Origin: JAYVIQ01 sp043770215
Lineage (GTDB): Bacteria > Bacteroidota > Bacteroidia > Cytophagales > JAAEPT01
Direction: 5' to 3'
DNA length: 29,436 nt
Assembly (NCBI GenBank): GCA_043770215.1
Contig: JAYVIQ010000213.1
Span: 1-29,436 of the forward strand
A model generated the notes under the pieces. That model saw only the letters and a program-made list of their open reading frames with translations, was not told where the DNA came from and made no database searches. Positions 1 through 8,836 of the stretch are shown piece by piece. The position numbers were made by a program, and so were the translations under genes. Position 1 is the first letter of the stretch. Every line of letters starts with the position of its first letter.

Positions 1-1
1 G

Positions 2-769
2 TTTGGTGCATACAACATACGTAAAAACCTACCCAGAAATCTAGGTATTGGCTTTCTTGTAGGATTTGTCCTACTGAGCTTTGTACTCCTTCAATTGGGG
101 TTTACAAGCACAAAAGAATCAAAACCTGTAGCCAAAAAGGTTGTAAAAAAGAGAGAAATAATAATAGAAAAAAAGGAAGAGGTAGTTGAGAAAAAAGAAG
201 AGAAAAAAGACGAACCAGAAAGAGAATCTAGGCCTAAAGAAGAGGCCGTTGTGAAAAATGTTGAACCAGATCCAGTAGAATTACCAGACACTACTAACTT
301 ACATAAAATTGATACAAACAAAACCAACACAAATTTTGGAGTAGCGGAAAACAAAGGTAAATCTGGAGGAGATGGCACTGGCGAAGACTCTCTAACAGGT
401 GGTGGCGGTACTGGAAAAGTGGAGCCTCCAAGGGTTTATTATCCAGATGAGTTATCTGTACAGCCAGGTTACCCCGGAGGAACTGCGGCTTTGCAATCAT
501 ATCTCTCAATAAAACTTAACAGTTTAAAATCACCAGCAAAATACAGAATTAGTAACCAAACATATACTGTACAGGTTTCATTTAAAATAGATAAAGAAGG
601 AAATGTGGTTGGTGCAAGTTTGTCTAAAAAATATCAATCAGAACTTTCTAAAACAGATATAGACTTGATAATAAAAACAATGAATGCTATGCCAAAATGG
701 AATCCAGGTATTTATATGGAAAAACCAGTTATTTCTATGCGTACACTTCCTATAACCTTAAATCCTTAA
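2..769 (+). CDS. TonB-like energy transducer, C-terminal part (5' end outside window)
   Basis: The reading frame is open from the left edge, so the gene starts before the window; the first in-frame TTG at 95 is unlikely to be the true start. The visible protein begins with a hydrophobic segment (GIGFLVGFVLLSFVLLQLGF, encoded about 47-106), consistent with the single inner-membrane helix of TonB proteins. A strongly charged Lys/Glu linker follows (KKREIIIEKKEEVVEKKEEKK), then a Gly-rich stretch, then a C-terminal TonB-like domain with the typical PGGTAALQSYL start and a pattern like QVSFKIDKEGNVVGASL near the end. TonB proteins couple inner-membrane proton-motive force to outer-membrane receptors. 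No ExbB/ExbD genes are visible here; they may lie upstream. The stop codon lies inside a perfect hairpin. Family assignment is fairly sure; the receptor partner is unknown. Confidence 0.85.
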   Translation, partial: FGAYNIRKNLPRNLGIGFLVGFVLLSFVLLQLGFTSTKESKPVAKKVVKKREIIIEKKEEVVEKKEEKKDEPERESRPKEEAVVKNVEPDPVELPDTTNLHKIDTNKTNTNFGVAENKGKSGGDGTGEDSLTGGGGTGKVEPPRVYYPDELSVQPGYPGGTAALQSYLSIKLNSLKSPAKYRISNQTYTVQVSFKIDKEGNVVGASLSKKYQSELSKTDIDLIIKTMNAMPKWNPGIYMEKPVISMRTLPITLNP

Positions 770-791
770 ATACATTAGATGTATTTAAGGA
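763..791 (+). terminator. Hairpin overlapping the stop of the TonB-like gene
   Basis: A perfect 12-bp inverted repeat, TCCTTAAATACA (763-774) and TGTATTTAAGGA (780-791), with a 5-nt loop. The stop codon (767-769) is inside the left arm. There is no strong T-run directly after it, so it is a probable but not classical terminator. Confidence 0.5.
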
Positions 792-940
792 CTAGATTTC
801 AATAAAAGATAGGGTTATAAATTGTATAATATAACCCTACCAACTTACAAATACCTCTACAATACAACAATTTTTCTACATAACATCTATACAAATAAAC
901 TAGAATAAATGCTTACTCAATTAACTCAGATTATTATAAA

Positions 941-1058
941 ATGTGAATGCCCGTAATTGTGCCAGTAGTGGAATTGATTAGTGATTTTGTGCGAAACCCT
1001 TTCGGGTCAGGATCTATGTCTAGCTTTTTTTAGCCAATACAGCAAAAAAATCTAGGGA
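941..1058 (+). repeat. Dispersed hairpin-rich repeat, copy A
   Basis: This segment shares near-identical stretches with 16776-16948, for example AGTAGTGGAATTGATTAGTG followed by an ACCC-N4-GGGT hairpin and a T-run/A-run stem. Its left end TGTGAATGCCCG (942-953) resembles the terminal inverted repeat of copy B. It lacks the right half and runs into the 3' end of the helicase gene. It lies between two convergent genes, as do copies B and C. The rest of the 770-1051 gap shows no gene. Confidence 0.75.
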
Positions 1059-2170
1059 TAGTGTGTAATTTCTACAATTTTTTTCATCTTCTTTTGAATA
1101 ATTCCAAAATGATGGATATCTATTTCGGTGATAAAAGAAATGGCAATACCATTATTTTCTGCCCTTCCTGTTCTACCAATTCTATGAATGTAATCTTGTG
1201 GAGAACGAGGCAACTCATAATTTATAACGCAAGGTAAAAGTTTTATATCTATGCCTCTTGCTGCTAAATCTGTAGCTACTAAAACTTGAAGCTTGCCTGC
1301 TTTAAACTTAGTCAAAGCATCTATTCTTGCCCCCTGACTTTTTTGGCTATGCAAAGCCATAGCTTGAAAACCATTCTTATTTAATTTCTGTACCACATTG
1401 TCTGCCGTTCTTATAGACGAAACAAATATTAACACTTGCGTCCATTGTTTTTCTTTTAATAAAGTTCTTAAAAAAGGACCTTTATCTTCCTCTTTTACAA
1501 AATATGCACGCTGATCTATTGCTTCTGGCGTAACTATCTCTTTATTTAATTCTACAGTTATTGGGTTTTTTAGGGTTCTACTAATCAGTTCTTGAACAGT
1601 GCTGCTAAGGGTGGCTGAGAATAAAAGTGTTTGTTTTTTGATTGGCATCAACGCCAACAATTGATCTACCTCTTCTTTAAAACCAAGGCTTAGTACTTGG
1701 TCAGCTTCATCAAGAACCAAATAACTTACTTTGCTTAGTTGCAATGCATTTTTAGAAATTAAGTCCAATAACCTGCCTGGCGTTGCAATTAAAATTTGAG
1801 TGCCCATTAGAGATTTCATCTGAGGGTTTATAGATACTCCTCCATAAACTGCTTTAGATTTCAATTCAGGAAAAAACTCAGAAAAAAGAGCAAATTCAGC
1901 TTCTACTTGTATAGCCAATTCTCTGGTAGGTACTAAAATTAGTGCATCTACCATCCTATTTCTATTGTTAGTGGTGGCGCTTAGTTTTTGTATGATTGGC
2001 AAGGCATAAGTCAGTGTTTTCCCTGAACCCGTAGGTGCAATGCCTAAAAAGTCTTTTCCCTTTAAAATATGTGGTATTCCCTCACTTTGAATTGGATACG
2101 CTTCTAAAATATTATTTTGGAGCAAAGCAGTTAGAATAGGTTTAGAAAATCCGAAGGGTGTAAAAGACAT
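1052..2170 (-). CDS. DEAD-box ATP-dependent RNA helicase
   Basis: This is a 372-residue RNA helicase core of the RhlE/DbpA kind, which unwinds short RNA duplexes in ribosome assembly or RNA turnover in the cytoplasm. Visible motifs in order: Q motif with upstream Phe (PFGFS, then YPIQ), motif I APTGSGKT (45-52), PTRELAIQ, TPGR, DEAD (154-157), SAT (185-187), ATDLAARGID (about 299-308) and HRIGRTGR (329-336). There is no long C-terminal extension, so no accessory RNA-binding domain is evident. I chose the ATG at 2170 (MSFTPFGF) rather than the in-frame TTG at 2188, because that TTG is inside a perfect TAnnTTTG promoter element and the family normally starts close to the Phe-Gly-Phe. Which helicase subfamily it belongs to is not resolved. 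Confidence 0.95.
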   Translation of the reverse strand: MSFTPFGFSKPILTALLQNNILEAYPIQSEGIPHILKGKDFLGIAPTGSGKTLTYALPIIQKLSATTNNRNRMVDALILVPTRELAIQVEAEFALFSEFFPELKSKAVYGGVSINPQMKSLMGTQILIATPGRLLDLISKNALQLSKVSYLVLDEADQVLSLGFKEEVDQLLALMPIKKQTLLFSATLSSTVQELISRTLKNPITVELNKEIVTPEAIDQRAYFVKEEDKGPFLRTLLKEKQWTQVLIFVSSIRTADNVVQKLNKNGFQAMALHSQKSQGARIDALTKFKAGKLQVLVATDLAARGIDIKLLPCVINYELPRSPQDYIHRIGRTGRAENNGIAISFITEIDIHHFGIIQKKMKKIVEITHYP

Positions 2171-2185
2171 AATTTTTATTTTTTG

Positions 2186-2193
2186 CAAAGGTA
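2186..2193 (-). promoter_or_regulatory. Bacteroidota-type -7 element for the helicase gene
   Basis: The minus strand reads TACCTTTG, an exact match to TAnnTTTG, 15 nt upstream of the chosen ATG. A TTG lies 15 nt further upstream, slightly closer than the usual 17-23. The leader would be very short. Confidence 0.6.
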
Positions 2194-2240
2194 GATAAAA
2201 ATAAGAACCAATTCTCTTGGGTGTGTATTTAATCTAAATA

Positions 2241-4445
2241 TCATAAAACCTTTTTGTTTTCTTTTTTTAACATTTTTAAAAACTTTTTTATTTTTATGCT
2301 CTTGTTTTGTTCTAAAACAAATTCTTTCAAAACAACTGTTTGATTTATTTTAGCTCCTTTTTCAAACCTGACAATTGCAGTGTCTAAACTTGAGAAAACA
2401 GAAGTCTTGTCAGCTATTATTTCTGAATCTTTTTGAAAAACAAGTAACGCTTTTTCTTCTGCAATAATTGTACTTTCTTGAAGCGAAAGTGTAGAGTTAG
2501 TTTTAAATAGTACAGAGCTAGAGTCTTGAATGAATAGTTTGCTACTTTTTTTTAAACCAACATGAGCTGAATCTATGACCCATTGCGTTTCATTTATAAA
2601 TGTATTGTTGTTGTATTTGAATGTGTTTATGGTATTGCTTTTGTTCACTAAAAGTGTAATTTTTTCGGAGACCGAAAAGTCAATTTCAGTATTTTCTATA
2701 TTTTTAAGCACAAGGTTTCCTGAAAGCCTTAAGTCGTTAGTTACAAGGTTATTGTCAAAAGAAACACTTAACGTGTATTTTCCATTTACTTCTTTTAGAA
2801 TTTCTATTTTTAGCCCATTTATATACACTGGTTCTAATTGGTTGAGGTTAAAATTGTACTTTGGATTATTTGTTAGTGGCGGATTGCTACAAAGAGAAAG
2901 TACATCGCCAGATACAAAAGAATGCGTTCTACGGTATGGCAATGCATCTTTATTGGTACAACCGTGATTTCCATAAAACAAAAAACTGGTATCTCCTATT
3001 TGTTCTTTTACTATTGTAAACTGCTCTGTTTCATGTGAATGGTTAAAATCATGGCTGTTTGCTATTACTCCATTGCTATCCGCATCAAATCTATAGCACA
3101 TAAACGGATTTATACCATCGTAAGGGTTTTCTTCCTTTCTTTCAAACACATACAAGATGTTGTTCCAATACTCAGACCAAGATTTAGATACTTTTGTTGG
3201 GGTAGCATAATCCCAGTTTCCATTAGCATTTAAAAATTTTGCTCCATTTATAGCATTCATGTCATACACAAGTTCAGAAGATATTTTGCTTCTGTCTGGC
3301 ATCATGTCTTCTACAAAGAAAAATAAGCCAGTATCTATGTTTGTCATACCAGCACTGCCAGGCGGATAATCTTTCAAGGAACCTATCCATCTGCTCTGAT
3401 CAAAAATATTTTTGAGTTGGTGGTTTTCTATCCATAGATATTGAGATTCTGTATGAGGAATTTTTATTCTAATTGCATCTCCAGTAGTGGCAAAATCATC
3501 TATGGTGTAAGTTCCGTTGTCTTTATAGTCTTTCAAATCATGTTTTATATCTATCCAACCTAGCAGCCAGCGCTCCCAAGCATTTAAAAGCCTAGTACAA
3601 GAAGCTGAACCTACAGATGTACCCCAGCCCATAACTGTAGTCCTAAAATAGTTTCCTAATGTGCCAGAGAAATGATGTGGGCACGAAAGCAACTCGTGAC
3701 CTAACTCATGCTGAAACAACCTTCTGAAATTCTCAGGTTCTTGTACCCCTACTGTATTCATATGAAAACCATCAGAACTTATTGTATATTTTTCATTGAA
3801 TTCAAAATCATATATGCCTTCCAAAATAGATATACCACCTCCACTTCCCGTCCAAGTATTCATATTCTGGGCAGGTTGTATAGCCCATGATTTTTCATAC
3901 CTGTAGCAAATGATTACATAGTCTGGTTTATTGTCTGGGGCAGAGATGCTATTGTCAAAAAGATATTCCGGTCTATTGGTGCGTTGGTCATATTTAGACC
4001 AATCAAATGTAGGATTTGTTTTTTTAAACTCTTCAAACACTTTTCTATTCATCTCACCCCATGAGTATGCCTGACTAGGGTCTATATTTATTCTTTTGGG
4101 GTATACATCTGCCATAAGCCTAAAAGAACTTGCAGAAGAAGAAGACATTTCGTAAAACAACCTAGAAATACTCATGTTCTTGGAATCTGGATAGTTTGTA
4201 AATTGAGAAGTGTCTGTAAAAAATAATTCGTCGCATTTGCCATTTACAACATAGTTTGGAAATTCGTTTTCTGCTGGCCAATTTTTGAAATCTTGGTTTG
4301 CATCAAAAGCCCCAAAACCAGCAAAAATGATTAGTGCTCTTAGTTCTCCCTTGGGTGTAAATACTTCGCCATAAACAGAATTCTTTTGGCCATAAAAAAG
4401 AATAGATGTAAGTAAAAGTAAAAAAAGAAGGGGAAATTTTTTCAT
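2241..4445 (-). CDS. Secreted M6-like (immune inhibitor A type) zinc metalloprotease
   Basis: A 734-residue exported protein. Residues 1-20 form a signal peptide (MKKFPLLFLLLLTSILFYGQ). The catalytic region contains HELGH at 246-250, followed by ELLSCPHH and VMGWG, an arrangement seen in M6-family metalloprotease-domain proteins, in which the two His and the Glu bind zinc and catalyse peptide cleavage. The N-terminal ALIIFAGFGAFD and the later LLNAWERWLLGWI also fit that family. Residues from about 600 to 700 hold short beta-rich repeating units (SSVLFKTNSTLSLQES, KALLVFQKDSEIIADKTSV) that look like a stalk or stacked beta-structure. The end is Lys-rich (LKMLKKENKKVL) and I see no clear T9SS sorting domain, so the route across the outer membrane is open. 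No neighbour suggests a substrate. Confidence 0.82.
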   Translation of the reverse strand: MKKFPLLFLLLLTSILFYGQKNSVYGEVFTPKGELRALIIFAGFGAFDANQDFKNWPAENEFPNYVVNGKCDELFFTDTSQFTNYPDSKNMSISRLFYEMSSSSASSFRLMADVYPKRINIDPSQAYSWGEMNRKVFEEFKKTNPTFDWSKYDQRTNRPEYLFDNSISAPDNKPDYVIICYRYEKSWAIQPAQNMNTWTGSGGGISILEGIYDFEFNEKYTISSDGFHMNTVGVQEPENFRRLFQHELGHELLSCPHHFSGTLGNYFRTTVMGWGTSVGSASCTRLLNAWERWLLGWIDIKHDLKDYKDNGTYTIDDFATTGDAIRIKIPHTESQYLWIENHQLKNIFDQSRWIGSLKDYPPGSAGMTNIDTGLFFFVEDMMPDRSKISSELVYDMNAINGAKFLNANGNWDYATPTKVSKSWSEYWNNILYVFERKEENPYDGINPFMCYRFDADSNGVIANSHDFNHSHETEQFTIVKEQIGDTSFLFYGNHGCTNKDALPYRRTHSFVSGDVLSLCSNPPLTNNPKYNFNLNQLEPVYINGLKIEILKEVNGKYTLSVSFDNNLVTNDLRLSGNLVLKNIENTEIDFSVSEKITLLVNKSNTINTFKYNNNTFINETQWVIDSAHVGLKKSSKLFIQDSSSVLFKTNSTLSLQESTIIAEEKALLVFQKDSEIIADKTSVFSSLDTAIVRFEKGAKINQTVVLKEFVLEQNKSIKIKKFLKMLKKENKKVL

Positions 4446-4732
4446 AGGTATATGTTTTGAAATTGAATATAACTAAAATCATTCCAAAAAGTAAAGCATA
4501 CTTTGTTTGTAAAACTTAGAACGGAATTTTATTCAAATAATTCTGCTTATATGATGTTTAGGTTCTTATACCAATAAATGTATGTCAAAGATTTAGTTTA
4601 ATCCACTACAAAAAATCTGGAGTGAAAGGTTTTATTTAAAAATAAAAACGCAGTTAAAAAATAAGATGAGAGTTTTATAAAATGTACCAAATAAAACTAC
4701 TATTATTTTAATCTATGTGCTTACTGAAGCAA

Positions 4733-5242
4733 TTAATATTTAGGCCATTTCTCTTGTGCTTTCATTACTTTCTCTAAAACATCTCTTACAGCACCTTTGC
4801 CTCCCTCTTTTATAGAAACATATTTACATAATCCAAAAATATCGGTTGCAGCATCTGCTGGGCAAGTTGGCAAGGCTACTTTTCTTAAAATTTGTGCATC
4901 TGGTAAGTCATCGCCCATATAAAGCACATCTTCAAACGTAAAATGGTGGTCTGCCAATAATTTCTCTAAGGTTTCTATTTTATTTTTTACGCCCAAAAAA
5001 ATATGATTTACACCAAGATACTCCATTCTTTTTCTGGCACCTTCATTGTTTCCAGCACTAATAATAGCTATTGGAATCCCTGCTTCTTGCGCTTTTACTA
5101 TGGCAAAACCATCTTTTATGTTAAAAGTACGTAATTGTTCGCCACTTGTAGTTACGTGTATAGATCCATCAGTTAGTACACCGTCTATATCAAAAATACA
5201 AATTTTTACTTTTTGGAAATACGCTAGCACATTCTCTGACAT
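4733..5242 (-). CDS. kdsC: KdsC-type HAD phosphatase (KDO 8-phosphate phosphatase)
   Basis: A 169-residue HAD hydrolase without a cap domain, the size of bacterial KdsC proteins. The nucleophile loop is DIDGVLTDG (Asp18, Asp20), the second motif is IISAGN, and the acidic loop is YMGDDLPDAQ; EGGKGAVRDVLE near the end matches the C-terminal tail typical of KdsC. In KDO synthesis the enzyme removes phosphate from 3-deoxy-D-manno-octulosonate 8-phosphate before CMP activation for LPS core. Some Bacteroidota relatives act instead on KDN 9-phosphate, and the sequence alone does not separate the two. No other KDO genes are nearby. The gene lies head-to-head with dnaN. Confidence 0.88.
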   Translation of the reverse strand: MSENVLAYFQKVKICIFDIDGVLTDGSIHVTTSGEQLRTFNIKDGFAIVKAQEAGIPIAIISAGNNEGARKRMEYLGVNHIFLGVKNKIETLEKLLADHHFTFEDVLYMGDDLPDAQILRKVALPTCPADAATDIFGLCKYVSIKEGGKGAVRDVLEKVMKAQEKWPKY

Positions 5243-5576
5243 AAGATAGAAATAAAATTATAAATTTTAATAAACGAATATACAACTTTGCCCTGTTTAT
5301 TAAAACTAGATTCAGAATTATAGACTTTACAAGTGCTAGTATCTAAGCAATTGGTTTGTTTGGCATACAAAATAAAAAATCCTATAACTCTACTATTTAA
5401 GTCTTTGCCACAAAAAAGAAATGGCAAAGTTAAAATCTCTTGTTTAAACAATGTGTATAAGACATTGATAAGTTTGTGCATTTGAGATGAAATGACTTTA
5501 GATTGTTTTTTTTAAACCCAAAAAAAAGCCTTAAATTCGGGTTATTATAAATAAGTAAACTTTTGTAAAAAAATTT
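5243..5576. other. Non-coding region between divergent kdsC and dnaN
   Basis: No convincing gene. An open frame on the minus strand (5224-5481) overlaps the kdsC start and has no recognisable content. The region holds a candidate kdsC promoter (5425-5451) and, just before dnaN, AACTTTTG (5559-5566), one base from the TAnnTTTG consensus, which may serve dnaN. Short complementary arms AACTTTGCC and GGCAAAGTT occur about 140 nt apart; their meaning is unclear. Confidence 0.5.
5425..5451 (-). promoter_or_regulatory. Candidate Bacteroidota promoter upstream of kdsC
   Basis: The minus strand reads TTG-N16-TAACTTTG, with an exact TAnnTTTG element. It would give a leader of about 175 nt before kdsC, which is long, so the assignment to kdsC is tentative. 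Confidence 0.4.
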
Positions 5577-6701
5577 ATGAAGTTCATTGTATCCTCAGCT
5601 GCATTGCTGAAACAACTTTCTGCCGTAAACGGTGTTATCACTACTAACCCTGTAGTGCCTATTTTAGAGAATTTCTTATTTGAAATCCAAGATAGTAAGT
5701 TGCAAATCACAGCATCTGACTTGCAAACCTCTATGATTACAGAGCTTAGTGTAGAATCTAAAGAAAGCGGAAGCATTGCTGTTCCTGCTCGTATTTTATT
5801 GGATACGCTTAAAAATTTGCCAGAGCAGCCTGTTACTTTTACTATAGACGAAAACACGTACAGCATAGAGTTATCTTGCGACAACGGTAGGTATAAACTA
5901 TCTGGCGAAAATGCTACTGACTTCCCTAAAATTCCATCTGTTGTAAATGGTGAAACTTTAGATATTTCTTCTAATATATTAAGCAGAGCCATTACAAATA
6001 CAATTTTTGCAGCAAGTAATGATGAGTTAAGACCAGCTATGACAGGTATCTATGTAGCTATTAATGATTCTAGCATCACTTTTGTTGCAACAGATGGCCA
6101 TAGATTGGTTAGATTTAGAAGGGTAGATGTGGCATCTGAAGATAGTAATTCTATTATCATACCTCGCAAAGCTTTGAACTTATTGAAATCATCTTTGCCT
6201 ACTGACAACACCAATGTAAAAATTGAATTTACACCGGCAAATGCATTTTTTAGTTTTAAAAATGTACGTATGATTTGTAGATTGATAGATGAACGTTTTC
6301 CTGATTATGAAAATGTGATCCCTGTAGACAATCCTAAGTTAATGAAAGTTAATAGAGAAGAGTTCTTAAATTCTTTGAAAAGGATTTCTATCTATGCAAA
6401 TAAAACTACGCATCAGGTTCGTTTAAAAATCTCTGGTAGTGAATTACAAATTTCTGCCGAAGATTTAGATTTTAGCAACGAAGCCAATGAAAAACTGAAA
6501 TGCGAATTTAATGGAGACACTATAGAAATTGGTTTCAACGCCAAGTTTTTATTGGAAATGGTAAACAATTTAGATTGTGTAGATCTTAATCTAAAACTTT
6601 CTGAACCAAATAGAGCTGGATTATTGGTTCCGTCTGAAGGAGATATTAACGAAGATATTTTGATGCTGGTTATGCCAGTTATGCTAAACAACTATAATTA
6701 A
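5577..6701 (+). CDS. dnaN: DNA polymerase III beta subunit (sliding clamp)
   Basis: The 374-residue protein has the length and three-domain layout of bacterial beta clamps. Recognisable stretches are MKFIVSSAALLKQLSAVNGV at the start, LENFLFEIQDSKLQITASDL, the internal ATDGHRLVRFRR (about 181-192) characteristic of DnaN domain 2, and the terminal MLVMPVML, corresponding to the family's conserved C-terminal MPM-like strand. The dimeric ring encircles DNA and tethers the replicative polymerase. The ATG at 5577 matches the family start exactly. It is a single-gene unit here, followed by a strong hairpin terminator; dnaA, recF and gyrB are not adjacent. Confidence 0.97.
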   Translation: MKFIVSSAALLKQLSAVNGVITTNPVVPILENFLFEIQDSKLQITASDLQTSMITELSVESKESGSIAVPARILLDTLKNLPEQPVTFTIDENTYSIELSCDNGRYKLSGENATDFPKIPSVVNGETLDISSNILSRAITNTIFAASNDELRPAMTGIYVAINDSSITFVATDGHRLVRFRRVDVASEDSNSIIIPRKALNLLKSSLPTDNTNVKIEFTPANAFFSFKNVRMICRLIDERFPDYENVIPVDNPKLMKVNREEFLNSLKRISIYANKTTHQVRLKISGSELQISAEDLDFSNEANEKLKCEFNGDTIEIGFNAKFLLEMVNNLDCVDLNLKLSEPNRAGLLVPSEGDINEDILMLVMPVMLNNYN

Positions 6702-6736
6702 ACTATTTTTAATACTAGTGTAAATGACTTTTAATG

Positions 6737-6768
6737 AAACAGTAGTACGTAAACACTTACTACTGTTT
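6737..6768 (+). terminator. Intrinsic terminator after dnaN
   Basis: A perfect 11-bp stem, AAACAGTAGTA (6737-6747) and TACTACTGTTT (6758-6768), with a 10-nt loop, running into a T-tract (6766-6772). Strong on the plus strand, between dnaN and the convergent cytochrome operon. Confidence 0.85.
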
Positions 6769-6791
6769 TTTTGTTGTTTTTTAAAGCCATT

Positions 6792-7163
6792 TTAGTTATC
6801 TTTCTTCCCTTCAAAAACCCAAGTTTCAAATCCAGAAATTTGGCATTCCGTTAATTTATTAGAATTCTTAGGCATGGCAGAGGCATTTCCATCTTGCTTA
6901 ATAGAAGAAATAAGGCTGTTGTTGTCTATGGCTTCGCTTAATTTTGTATGGCTATCCAATAATATATTTGCTCCCTTAACTTTAGCGTTAGCAGCATTAT
7001 GACAAGTATAACATCTTGTTTCTAAGATAGGTACTAAATCATTTTTGTAAGAAACATTTTGTTGTATAGAGCAGTCTTTTGATGGATATAAAATCTCTTC
7101 TTTATCTTTATAACAAGAACTCAAAAAGAGTGTGGAAACCACAATAGTCAATAATTTTTTCAT
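6792..7163 (-). CDS. Small mono-haem cytochrome c-like lipoprotein
   Basis: A 123-residue lipoprotein: an N-terminal hydrophobic stretch ends in the lipobox LSSC with Cys17 as the lipidated residue. One haem-c motif CYTCH (51-55) is followed by a candidate distal ligand, Met97 in SAMPK. The stretch SYKNDLVPILETRCYTCH resembles the cytochrome domains found after DIxPIxxxxC in Bacteroidota and Planctomycetes proteins. It should be an envelope electron carrier. It is the last gene of a four-gene operon, 42 nt after the preceding lipoprotein gene, whose cytochrome segment (FNTDILPLVISKCSSCH) is similar, so the two probably arose by duplication. Substrate and partner are not evident. Confidence 0.82.
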   Translation of the reverse strand: MKKLLTIVVSTLFLSSCYKDKEEILYPSKDCSIQQNVSYKNDLVPILETRCYTCHNAANAKVKGANILLDSHTKLSEAIDNNSLISSIKQDGNASAMPKNSNKLTECQISGFETWVFEGKKDN

Positions 7164-7205
7164 AAATGATAGGTATTTAGTTGAATTTAAGACAATCTAA
7201 CATGA

Positions 7206-7826
7206 TTATTCAAGAAATCCATCGGACTTCCATTTTTTTAATACATCTATTTCTGTTGAACTTAATGGTGATAGAGGTTGATTTGAACTTTTTAGTGGCA
7301 TAAACCCATCTTCATTGCTTGCAAGTTGCACCCTTCTGATAGATTCATCTATTACATCTTTGAAATTCGCATATATTTTATAACTATTACTTCCCGTTGT
7401 ATGGCAACTTGAACACTTGCTAATCACAAGAGGTAGAATATCTGTATTAAATCCAATTGGCATACTTAGATTCATAACATTTATAGCATATACATTTGTA
7501 AAAATACTTGTGCCTCCTTGGTTAGAAACCTCCACATCTACTACATAAGAACCTGCGGATATAGATCTGCTTACACTAATCACTCCTTTTTCATCTATGG
7601 TTATTTTTCCATTGCTTTCTGGTTTCGTTTTTATAGTGAAACTAACAGGAGACTCAGATATGAACATTGGCAATACACTATTTAGAGTATCCCCTTTGTT
7701 TATTGTTATGTTTTTTTCTGAATATGTAAATTCTTTTACGCGCGTATCTACATAAATAGTTGGATGCTCACAGGATAACAACAAGCAAAAAGAACAAATA
7801 AATATAATGTACAATGTATTTTTCAT
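7206..7826 (-). CDS. Lipoprotein with Ig/cadherin-like domain and cytochrome c motif
   Basis: A 206-residue lipoprotein with lipobox LLSC (Cys19). Residues about 35-115 form a beta-rich module (GKITIDEKGVISVS, SYVVDVEVSNQGG) like the cadherin/Ig-like repeats of Bacteroidota surface proteins. A cytochrome c module follows, with CSSCH (138-142) and a candidate distal Met175 in GFMPLK. Lipidation with a beta spacer suggests the haem is held away from the membrane. It starts 5 nt after the stop of the di-haem cytochrome gene, so the two are translated from one message. The role in electron transfer is inferred from motifs; redox partners are presumably the other operon products. Confidence 0.82.
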   Translation of the reverse strand: MKNTLYIIFICSFCLLLSCEHPTIYVDTRVKEFTYSEKNITINKGDTLNSVLPMFISESPVSFTIKTKPESNGKITIDEKGVISVSRSISAGSYVVDVEVSNQGGTSIFTNVYAINVMNLSMPIGFNTDILPLVISKCSSCHTTGSNSYKIYANFKDVIDESIRRVQLASNEDGFMPLKSSNQPLSPLSSTEIDVLKKWKSDGFLE

Positions 7827-7831
7827 AGCTT

Positions 7832-8836
7832 TTAAAATAATATATAACTGACTAAATCTTCTAATTGTTGTTCAGACATGCGCTGAGCTGTGTAGTGCGG
7901 CATGTATTCTCTTATTGCAAATTCTGCAACAGTTCCTTTTCTGACTATGGAATACATAGAATATGGATGGTTTTGATGCACATATTTTTTCAAAAATGAA
8001 ATGGATAAATTAGTTGTGTCTAGTTTAAAAGAAGTAAACTCTTTATCATACCCGTGACAAGCCATGCAACTTTGCACAAAAATTTCTTTCCCTATGCCAG
8101 GATCTCCTTCTGCACCTAATTTTCTTTTTTTCTTTGGTATTATATCTAAAAAAGTTGCGCCGCTATATGATTTGTATTTAGATTTTAAAAGGTTAGATTT
8201 CTCCAAAAAACTTAACTCCTGACTATTTAGTTGATCATACTCTTCTTGCCTAAGACCTAAATCTTTAATTTTATAATCTATCGTATTATAATACTGTACT
8301 ATTGCCTCTAACTCCCAAGAATCTAGATACCTGCCAGAAGAACACACCTTAGCACACAGTTGTATGGCATTTTCTAAAGTATCTTTTGCTGATGCAACCA
8401 AAGAACCATATTTAAGATAATAATCATCATTATACCAAGAAGTCCTATTTGCTGTTCCATAAAATGTAGTGCCTTGCAAAAAAGGTAGTTTTTGCTTTAC
8501 TGCTTTAGATAAACGAGCCTCTGGGGTTGGGTTGGATAAATTTTCATCTTCTATAACTTGGTTATGGCAATTTGTACACGTAAAATAAGTAGATATAACT
8601 TTAGATTTTTTTCCGTTTTTGATTGCCCATCCATTATACACCAATTGCTTGCCTATTGCCGCTTTTTCAGCATCTACAACTACCCTTACATGAGATTTAT
8701 TACTGCCTCCCCAATGGTGCAAAACTTCAGATACACGTGTTTCTGGCGTAACTAGTAAAGTTTTTTGCCATGCAACAAAACTCCAACAAAGAAAAGCCAA
8801 TAGAATGGCTCCCAATGGAATTAAATACTTTCTCAT
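7832..8836 (-). CDS. Membrane-anchored di-haem cytochrome c
   Basis: A 334-residue protein with one N-terminal membrane helix or uncleaved signal (about 4-22) and two haem-c sites, CTNCH (87-91) and CMACH (257-261). The second domain has the usual class I layout, with GKEIFVQSCMACH before it and a distal ligand candidate Met312 in EYMPHY, then a final helix LEDLVSYI. The two-domain plan resembles di-haem cytochromes of the TsdA/SoxX-like kind, but I see no residue that fixes a thiosulfate function. CAKVC (161-165) between the domains could form a disulfide. The start codon overlaps the stop of the upstream beta-barrel gene (ATGA, 8833-8836), so translation is coupled and a physical partnership is likely. 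Confidence 0.85.
   Translation of the reverse strand: MRKYLIPLGAILLAFLCWSFVAWQKTLLVTPETRVSEVLHHWGGSNKSHVRVVVDAEKAAIGKQLVYNGWAIKNGKKSKVISTYFTCTNCHNQVIEDENLSNPTPEARLSKAVKQKLPFLQGTTFYGTANRTSWYNDDYYLKYGSLVASAKDTLENAIQLCAKVCSSGRYLDSWELEAIVQYYNTIDYKIKDLGLRQEEYDQLNSQELSFLEKSNLLKSKYKSYSGATFLDIIPKKKRKLGAEGDPGIGKEIFVQSCMACHGYDKEFTSFKLDTTNLSISFLKKYVHQNHPYSMYSIVRKGTVAEFAIREYMPHYTAQRMSEQQLEDLVSYILF

Noticed and set aside
5224..5481. An 85-codon minus-strand open frame upstream of kdsC
   Set aside because: It overlaps the kdsC start in another frame, is Cys/Ile-rich without any family look, and covers the probable promoter region.
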